Below, piece by piece: positions 7,801 through 12,254 of a stretch of DNA of 12,254 bases. Source of the DNA: an uncultured Comamonadaceae bacterium (GTDB lineage Bacteria > Pseudomonadota > Gammaproteobacteria > Burkholderiales > Burkholderiaceae_C); the NCBI GenBank assembly GCA_937871735.1, contig CALMOI010000025.1, forward strand, positions 1 through 12,254, in the 5' to 3' direction. The notes beneath the pieces are model-generated. The model made no database searches and had not been told where the DNA came from. It saw nothing but the letters and a program-made list of their open reading frames with translations. Position 1 is the first letter of the stretch. Every line of letters begins with the position of its first letter. Both the position numbers and the translations under genes were made by a program.

Positions 7801-8485
7801 GTTGGTGCCGGGCGGGGTGGGCACCATCAACAGCAAAGCGCAAATCAACGCGAATTTGCAAGTGGCTGCTGGGGGCTCGCTGGAAGCGGACATCTTGGAC
7901 ATCAACACCTTTGACGTGGTGACGGTGGTGGGCCTGCTGACGTTTGACACCGAAATCAACGTCGTGCTCAACCCCTTGGGCTCAGTGACTGCGGGCACTT
8001 TTGCGGTGATGCAGAGCAAAAAGCCCACCCCCGCGCCGACACCGTCACCAACGCCATCACCCACGCCATCGCCTACGCCATCTCCAACACCTTCGCCTAC
8101 GCCTGGCCCCACTCCGGCACCGACGCCAGGGCCCACGCCTTCTCCGACGCCTGCGCCAACTCCAGCGCCGACACCGGCCCCTACGCCCACACCAACGCCA
8201 GGCCCAACACCTGCGCCAGCACCCGCCCCGACGCCAGCGCCGCAGCCGACACCCGCCATCACCGAAGCGCTGGACTTGCAGCCGCTAATCTTGGCGCTGA
8301 ACAACGTGAGCGTCAGCACGCTGATCGACCCAGACTCCAGCAGCAACAGCGGCCCACCCGCCAAAAGCACCACAGCCACCGCTGACGAAGACGCAACCAG
8401 CACCGACGCCAGCCAGCCCCAAACTGCCCGACGCAACAATCGTCCGCCCATCTTTGCGGACGAGTCCCAAACCTGCCGCCGCTAG
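4871..8485 (+). CDS. TpsA exoprotein, filamentous-haemagglutinin N-terminal domain, Pro-Thr stalk
   Basis: This 1204-residue protein is the secreted partner of a two-partner secretion system. GGAGG (4861-4865) 5 nt before ATG fixes the start. A long signal sequence of about 56 residues ends near ETAQAQ. The TPS domain (about 57-300) has QSFSVPAG, NRVV (117-120), IYGTLGSNGRVILINPAGI (127-145, matching the NPNGI-type motif) and ILAAGQQAEIV (224-234). The body is Gly/Ala/Ser/Thr-rich with short repeating strands, as expected for a right-handed beta-helix. LSAPAGRTGTLLLDPTNL (425-442) recurs in this exoprotein group. Residues about 935-1045 look like a closing cap. A Pro-Thr-Pro-(Ser/Ala/Gly) stalk (1052-1129) precedes a Ser/Thr-rich tail of about 75 residues ending QTCRR. 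The only cysteine after the signal peptide is Cys1202. The protein is small for an FHA-type adhesin. It is first gene of an operon with the FecR protein (15-bp gap) and TpsB. Adhesion or matrix formation is likely but not shown. Confidence 0.92.
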   Translation: MSNPVFPTCAPAPFWWPGICAAVPCPPSGRWQPRLLAWSLALAFCWSASPETAQAQPVGGQAIVGAMQISTQGKQTLITTTNGAGTLNSVVNWQSFSVPAGTSTYIQQQNALSTSVNRVVAPNPSAIYGTLGSNGRVILINPAGITVGAGAVVDTAAFTASTLSLSEANARSGRLSLGSATEAATGVIEVNGQIVARSGDVLLLAPKVNVGAQALVQAPDGSVILAAGQQAEIVSRGLDGLRLLVQAPTDQAVNLGRLTGNAVGMFASQLRHSGEIAVQAVTHAGGQVELKALEHADIDGSVRAQRLNQLGGLFQATAAQVNVGANARIDVSGAQGGGEALIGGGWQGHDSRLSNAQQTSVAAGARINADASVQGDGGTVVVWSDGRTDFAGAISARGGAAGGNGGRAEVSGKQDLRFRSGQVNLSAPAGRTGTLLLDPTNLLIMGDAIGTLAASTTTADATVYESDLEKMQANVLLQASDSISVAGNFSNNTIALQPGLNLALETTGTTGTGTITGIDLVVAGDVPQPIGLQTSGGGSISLHTTGAGQFINAGPLLTDGGGITAQAGGQLNLSGVNVSSQGGTIKLSGGNPSLMNGPGVHITNGTQIDAASGDVIVIGSSASGPGVSVDGGELGAATPSSVSGKHVVMQGSTFSTTTGAAGVQVQDSAIHASDWLALTASRGDVALLNATVDNSGPGALDLLASGGGAIAVDANSRVGNTTSGTGTVRLTADRMRLEGTIAAGPKARVVLAPDNSARPITLGGRDDTNSLNLTQAMLNHVQAQTLVIGSSANIGGLTVQSPIALAATATPALSLIQSASSRIGQSAGATLAVSQLNADAGSVLLPEANTISTLSGRAYQSAGLSVTSNAPALEIGVVDGTSGIISGTAAQAMPVSLKLSASDAQLTQAADTGLRGSTVSLTGPNAGNSSVVLGDVAAQTSLDFADWSTVKLAGVTEFNTINFPTGSQTIQLSPTGVLVPGGVGTINSKAQINANLQVAAGGSLEADILDINTFDVVTVVGLLTFDTEINVVLNPLGSVTAGTFAVMQSKKPTPAPTPSPTPSPTPSPTPSPTPSPTPGPTPAPTPGPTPSPTPAPTPAPTPAPTPTPTPGPTPAPAPAPTPAPQPTPAITEALDLQPLILALNNVSVSTLIDPDSSSNSGPPAKSTTATADEDATSTDASQPQTARRNNRPPIFADESQTCRR
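8024..8257 (+). repeat. Degenerate PTP(S/A/G) coding repeat
   Basis: Seventy-eight codons of tpsA (residues 1052-1129) encode almost only Pro-Thr-Pro-Ser, -Ala or -Gly units. The DNA repeats are related but vary at third positions (ACG, ACA, ACC, ACT for Thr; CCA, CCC, CCG, CCT for Pro), so this is an old or selected protein repeat rather than a recent slippage array. The most uniform part lies near 8041-8105, where serine units dominate. The encoded stalk should be extended and rigid, possibly crossing a wall or envelope layer. Confidence 0.85.
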
Positions 8486-8500
8486 TGGAGATCCGCGCTC

Positions 8501-9937
8501 ATGCCCCACACCGCTCTACCCTTGTCGTCCGCTGAGGCGCGCAGCCCGTGGTGGCTGGCCGCTTTGCTGACGGCGGCGCTGGCCGCTCCGGCCCTGTCCG
8601 TCGCGCAAACCGTGGCCCCGGCCCTGGGTGCGCCTGCGCCTGTTGGCGAAATCGAATCCGTGCGCGGCGTGGGCTTTGCCCAAACGCCGGGCCAAGCCCC
8701 GCGCATCTTGAGCAAAGGCACGCCGCTGCAAGAAGGTGACCGGCTGACCACCGCGCCCAACGCCGTCGCGGTGCTGCTGCTGAAAGACGGCACGCGCATG
8801 ACGCTGCGCCCCGAAACCGACATGGTGATGACGCAGTTCCGCTACAGCCAAGGCGCGGCAGACAACTCCATGCTCCTGAACCTGATCAAAGGCGGGCTGC
8901 GGGCACTCACGGGCTTGATCTCTAAGAGCTCGCCCAATGCGGCGCGCATCCAGACCAGCACTGCCACCGTCGGCATACGCGGCACCGACTTTGATGCGCG
9001 CTTGTGTCAACGCGACTGCGCCACCGAATCCAAAGCCATAGGCGGCGAGGCACGTCCGACGGAAGCCGCCGTCAGCGCCCGCGTGATCTTGCTGCAAGGC
9101 GAGGCGCTGGCCATCAACCCCGCAGGTTTGCAGCGCAAGCTGAGCAACGGCGCACCGATTTTTGTGGGCGAAGTGGTAGAAACCGGCCCGGCTGCGCACG
9201 CCGTGCTGGCCTTCCGCGACGACAGCCGCCTGACACTGGGCGCCACCACGCGCTTTCGCATCGACCAATTTGCCTATGACGCGGAGCACCCGCAAGCCGG
9301 GCGCTTCTTGGTGTCGCTGCTGCGGGGCAGTTTGCGCGCCCTCACTGGCTTGATCGGCAAGGCCAACACGCGCAACGTGGCGTTCAGCACCGCCACGGCC
9401 ACGGTCGGTATACGCGGCACGGGGCTGGATTTGGTCTGCACCGGCACGTGCGCCAACGAAACCGAGGGCGAAGGCCAGGGCTTCCAGGCCTACACCTGGC
9501 TGGGCAGCATTGAAGTCACGCCCGGCGGGCAAACGCTGGCGCAGGTGCTGCAATCGGGGCAAGGCGTGTTCATCAGCAACGCGGGCTTGCGGGCCACCAC
9601 CGGCATCACGGGCCCAAGCGCCATCAACCCGCCGCCGCGCCCCGATGGCGTGACCCCGCCGCCCGGCACCTTCTCGACTACGCCGGTGGGCGACACGGAA
9701 GACGGCTTGTTCATCAACGTGCGCGAGGGGCACATCTCCGTCACCACCGCCAGCGGCGTGCTGCAACTGGGGCGCGATGAGGTCGGCGTGGCCCGACCCG
9801 ATGGCAGCTTGGCCCGCGCCCAGCGGCTGCCGCGCTTCATCGAATTTGACCGCGTGCCGCTACCGTCTACCCAGCAATTCAACGTGCGCGGCCTGCTGAA
9901 CAACGCAGGTTTTGGCGAGGCTCAGCAATGCAAGTAA
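8501..9937 (+). CDS. Periplasmic protein with two tandem FecR domains
   Basis: This 478-residue protein has an N-terminal signal peptide (hydrophobic core about 17-34, likely cut near SVAQ). FecR domain 1 spans about 50-174 and domain 2 about 194-318; they are clear duplicates. Shared blocks are RALTGLISKS versus RALTGLIGKA and TATVGIRGTDFD versus TATVGIRGTGLD. Each repeat ends in a CxxxC pair (Cys169/Cys173 and Cys313/Cys317). Residues about 401-453 (NVREGHISVTTASGVLQLG onward) look like a third, partial FecR unit. A Pro-rich linker lies at 376-390. The protein ends QQCK, with a lone Cys477. Canonical FecR relays a TonB-receptor signal to a sigma factor; here there is no transmembrane anti-sigma segment, sigma-factor gene or TonB receptor, so that role is unlikely. 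Its place between tpsA and tpsB suggests a periplasmic or surface role in TpsA export or attachment. GGAG (8487-8490) precedes the ATG by 10 nt; the end overlaps tpsB. Confidence 0.9.
   Translation: MPHTALPLSSAEARSPWWLAALLTAALAAPALSVAQTVAPALGAPAPVGEIESVRGVGFAQTPGQAPRILSKGTPLQEGDRLTTAPNAVAVLLLKDGTRMTLRPETDMVMTQFRYSQGAADNSMLLNLIKGGLRALTGLISKSSPNAARIQTSTATVGIRGTDFDARLCQRDCATESKAIGGEARPTEAAVSARVILLQGEALAINPAGLQRKLSNGAPIFVGEVVETGPAAHAVLAFRDDSRLTLGATTRFRIDQFAYDAEHPQAGRFLVSLLRGSLRALTGLIGKANTRNVAFSTATATVGIRGTGLDLVCTGTCANETEGEGQGFQAYTWLGSIEVTPGGQTLAQVLQSGQGVFISNAGLRATTGITGPSAINPPPRPDGVTPPPGTFSTTPVGDTEDGLFINVREGHISVTTASGVLQLGRDEVGVARPDGSLARAQRLPRFIEFDRVPLPSTQQFNVRGLLNNAGFGEAQQCK
8870..9454 (+). repeat. 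Internal duplication of the FecR C-terminal half
   Basis: The coding segments 8870-9022 and 9308-9454 encode near-matching stretches that run from the LLNLIKGGLRALTGLI block to the CxxxC pair. The DNA has diverged at many third positions, so the duplication is old. Both copies keep VGIRGT and the paired cysteines. Confidence 0.75.
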
Positions 9938-11538
9938 TGTCTTTCACGCCTACTTTTCGGGTCAGTGCGCTGGCGCTGGCACTGGCGGCGGTGGCGTCGC
10001 CCGGTCTGGCGCAGGTGAGCGCCGAGCCGCCGCTGATTCACAGCTTGGATGTGCGCGGCAACAACCCGCTGTCTGCCGCCGACACCAGCGCCGTCATGGC
10101 CCCGTACTTGCGCACGCCCGCCACGCTGGAATCGCTGGCCGCCATCACCGCCGCGCTGGAGGCCGCGCTGCAAGCACAGGGCTACAGCCTGTACAAAGTG
10201 ACGCTGCCGCCCCAAACCTTGGGCAGCGACTTGCGGCTGGATGTGCTGCGCTTTGACCTGAGCCAGATTGAGCTGCGCGGCAACCAACACATCGACCGCG
10301 ACAACGCGCTGGCCAGCTTGCCCGAACTGGTGCCCGGCCAGTCGCCCAACTTGCTGCGGCTGGCGCTGCAAACCCGGCTGGCCAACACCAGCGCGCACAA
10401 GCAATTGCGCGTGGGCCTGAGCGAATCTAAAACGCCCGACAGCGTCGATGCCGCCATCGCCGTGGAAGACCACAGCCCGTGGCTGTTTGGCGTGGATGTG
10501 AACAACACTGGCAGCGACGCCACCGGCAAAGACCGTGTCACCTTTCAAGTGGCGCACAGCAACTTGTTCAACCGCGACCACGCTTTGAGCGCCGTCTGGA
10601 CGACCTCTGCCGAGCGCGCTGATGACGTGAAGCAATGGGGCTTGTCTTACCGCGTGCCGCTGTACGAGCTGGGCGGCGCGCTCAGCGCCAGCCTGAGCCA
10701 ATCGAACGTGGTGGGCAACTTTGGCGCGTTCAGCAGCACCGGCGCGGGGCGCACCACCCAAGTCGGCTACACGCAGCTCATGCCCGCCGCAGGCAACTGG
10801 ACGGGCGAGTGGTCGCTGATGTTCAACGACCGGCTGTTCAACGGCGCACAACTGCGCGATGCCAGCGGCAACCCCATCGCGGGCACCACCACGCCCGACA
10901 CCCGCACGCGCTCGCTGAGCCTGGGCCACACCGGCACGATTGAAGGCGACAGCGTGGCGCTGAGCTACAGCCTGAGCTGGGCGCAGGCGCTGAACGGCGG
11001 CCACGGCAACAACTTGGCCGCCTACACCAACGGCGGCACCAACCCCGCCATCAAAACCACCGACTGGCACGCCCTGCGGGCCAGCGCCAACCTGCAAGCG
11101 CCGCTGCCCGCCAAATGGCTGCTGACCTGGCGCGGCGAAGCCCAATACACCACCGACGCGCTGCTGCCCGGCGAGCAGTTCGGCCTGGGTGGCAGCACCA
11201 GCGTGCGCGGCATGGCCGAGCGCACGCTGCAAGGCGACACCGGTTTACTCAGCACCCTGGAAGTGCGCAGCCCCGAACTGAGCCCCGGCTTGAACGCCAT
11301 CGGCTTTGTCGATCTGGGCTTGCTGGGCAACAACAACCCCAACCACACCAACCGCTTGGACAACGACCACGTCGCCAGCGCAGGCGTGGGCTTGCGCTGG
11401 GCCAGCCCAGCGGGCCTGAGCCTGACGCTGGACTATGGCCGCATCATCTGGGGCAGCCGTCTGCCCGTGGCGACCAGCCCCGGAGCGCCGCGCGTGGGCG
11501 ACGACCGGCTGCATCTGAACGCGGCACTGCGGTTCTGA
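9928..11538 (+). CDS. TpsB outer-membrane transporter, ShlB/FhaC family
   Basis: This 536-residue protein should form the 16-stranded Omp85-superfamily barrel that exports TpsA and is near the usual family length. It has a signal peptide (1-about 29, cut near GLAQ). POTRA1 (about 35-107) contains LDVRGNNPLS and QAQGYSLYKV. POTRA2 (about 109-182) contains IELRGNQHIDRDN. The barrel follows, opening with SPWLFGVDVNNTGSDATGKD (183-202). The conserved loop-6 motif is GLGGSTSVRGMAER (419-432), with Arg427; the usual aromatic residue after VRG is Met429. The protein ends NAALRF, a C-terminal Phe typical of barrels. Mature sequence enters POTRA1 almost at once, so the N-terminal plug helix H1 of FhaC appears absent. 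GAGG (9917-9920) lies 7 nt before the first ATG; the first 10 nt overlap the FecR gene, indicating coupled translation. A second ATG at 9937 is possible. Confidence 0.93.
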   Translation: MQVMSFTPTFRVSALALALAAVASPGLAQVSAEPPLIHSLDVRGNNPLSAADTSAVMAPYLRTPATLESLAAITAALEAALQAQGYSLYKVTLPPQTLGSDLRLDVLRFDLSQIELRGNQHIDRDNALASLPELVPGQSPNLLRLALQTRLANTSAHKQLRVGLSESKTPDSVDAAIAVEDHSPWLFGVDVNNTGSDATGKDRVTFQVAHSNLFNRDHALSAVWTTSAERADDVKQWGLSYRVPLYELGGALSASLSQSNVVGNFGAFSSTGAGRTTQVGYTQLMPAAGNWTGEWSLMFNDRLFNGAQLRDASGNPIAGTTTPDTRTRSLSLGHTGTIEGDSVALSYSLSWAQALNGGHGNNLAAYTNGGTNPAIKTTDWHALRASANLQAPLPAKWLLTWRGEAQYTTDALLPGEQFGLGGSTSVRGMAERTLQGDTGLLSTLEVRSPELSPGLNAIGFVDLGLLGNNNPNHTNRLDNDHVASAGVGLRWASPAGLSLTLDYGRIIWGSRLPVATSPGAPRVGDDRLHLNAALRF

Positions 11539-11595
11539 AGGCGCAGAGCCTCTCCTCCTCGCTACCATGCGGCCTCTACACACGGAGCCGCAGAC

Positions 11596-12254
11596 ATGGG
11601 ATTGATCCAGACAACGACGCAGTTCAAACAATTTGTCCGCCAAGCCTGGGCGCTGGCCGGGCCGTATTTTGGGTCGGAGCACAAATGGCAAGCGCGCGGT
11701 TTGCTGGCCGCCATCGTGGCGCTGAACTTGGGCGCGGTGTACATGCTGGTGCAAATCAACGACTGGAACCGCCTGTTCTATGACGCGCTGCAAGACAAAA
11801 ACCAACCCGTGTTTTGGACGCAACTGGGGCGCTTTGGCTACTTGGCGCTGGGCTACATCGTGATTGCCGTCTACAAGTTCTACCTGACGCAGTTGCTGGA
11901 AATGCGCTGGCGCGCTTGGATGACAGCCAACACCACCGCCCGCTGGCTGGCCAATCACGCTTTTTACCGGCTAGAGCTGGCGCGCTTCACCGCCGCCAGC
12001 GCCGGACAAGCCCCGGACAACCCCGACCAGCGCATCCAAGAAGACCTGAATTTGTTCACCACCCAGTCGGTCAGCCTGTGCATGGGACTGCTGAATTCGG
12101 TGGTCACGCTGGCCAGCTTTGTGGGCATTTTGTGGAGCTTGTCGGGCGCGTTCAGCTTCAACCTCGCGGGCAGCAGCTACACCATTCCCGGCTTCATGGT
12201 CTGGATGGCGCTGCAGTACTGCGGCGTGGGCAGCGTGTTGGCGCACCTGATAGG
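11596..12254 (+). CDS. ABC transporter permease/ATPase, SbmA/YddA-like, 3' end beyond window
   Basis: The plus strand is open from ATG 11596 to the right edge, giving 219 complete codons. GGAG (11584-11587) lies 8 nt before the ATG. Visible features are those of the ABCD-like permease domain (ABC_membrane_2): DWNRLFYDALQDKNQPVFW (56-74), the segment LEMRWRAWMTANTTARWL (101-118), and the family signature DNPDQRIQEDL (141-151). Hydrophobic segments lie near 35-53, 80-100, 161-183 and from 197 onward. In the full protein an ATPase domain would follow; in SbmA and BacA it is absent, and the part that would decide lies outside the window. The substrate is unknown; relatives handle peptides or cobalamin. 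It follows tpsB by 57 bp with no terminator seen, so some readthrough from the TPS operon is possible, but a functional link is doubtful. Confidence 0.88.
   Translation, partial: MGLIQTTTQFKQFVRQAWALAGPYFGSEHKWQARGLLAAIVALNLGAVYMLVQINDWNRLFYDALQDKNQPVFWTQLGRFGYLALGYIVIAVYKFYLTQLLEMRWRAWMTANTTARWLANHAFYRLELARFTAASAGQAPDNPDQRIQEDLNLFTTQSVSLCMGLLNSVVTLASFVGILWSLSGAFSFNLAGSSYTIPGFMVWMALQYCGVGSVLAHLI

Noticed and set aside
8024..8257. CRISPR-like or satellite array
   Set aside because: The short repeats have no spacers and stay in the tpsA frame as Pro-Thr codons, so this is a coding repeat.
7444..8451. Minus-strand frame of 335 residues with a Gly-Val-Gly-Ala repeat
   Set aside because: The repeat is the reverse complement of the Pro-Thr codons of tpsA. 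There is no ribosome site or independent support.
8516..9766. Minus-strand open frame of 416 residues
   Set aside because: It is antisense to the FecR gene. The length reflects codon bias in high-GC DNA; no family is recognisable.
9922..11232. Minus-strand open frame of 436 residues
   Set aside because: It is antisense to tpsB. The plus strand has a signal peptide, POTRA domains and barrel motifs; the minus product has a shadow-type composition.

Overview
The window is high-GC, densely coded DNA. The two-partner secretion (TPS) genes, the heavy use of TTG for leucine and the protein families present suggest a betaproteobacterium of the Burkholderiales, perhaps Comamonadaceae-like. That placement is inferred from style and content; no rRNA or other marker gene is present.

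Left part (1-2374, minus strand): a compact three-gene run read leftwards. In transcription order it holds a 115-residue protein with a short HARP-like motif, a NERD-domain protein with a C-terminal zinc ribbon that overlaps the first gene by a TTGA junction, and a HipA-family Ser/Thr kinase toxin. The hipA gene runs off the left edge exactly at its catalytic NKDNH motif. The 64-bp gap between the NERD stop codon and the hipA start codon is bounded on both sides by the arms of a perfect 11-bp inverted repeat. No HipB-like antitoxin is visible.

Middle (2375-4765, plus strand): a divergent intergenic region carries tandem 11-bp AACCGGTT repeats just before a gene for a two-helix membrane protein with a cytosolic-type N-terminal domain and a C-terminal Cys4 motif. 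An AT-rich patch follows, with a possible small membrane protein. Then comes a cytosolic 5'-nucleotidase of the cN-I (NT5C1) type.

Right part (4871-11538, plus strand): a three-gene two-partner secretion operon. It encodes a TpsA exoprotein with an FHA-type secretion domain, a beta-helix-like body and a 78-residue Pro-Thr stalk, then a periplasmic protein with two tandem FecR domains, then a TpsB/FhaC/ShlB-type outer-membrane transporter that overlaps the FecR gene by 10 nt. TpsB should export TpsA. The FecR protein between them is the unexplained member. TpsA and the FecR protein each end in a lone cysteine two or three residues from the C-terminus, which suggests anchoring or a disulfide link.

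Right edge (11596-12254): the first 219 codons of a fused permease/ATPase ABC transporter of the SbmA/YddA (ABCD-like) type, which continues past the window.
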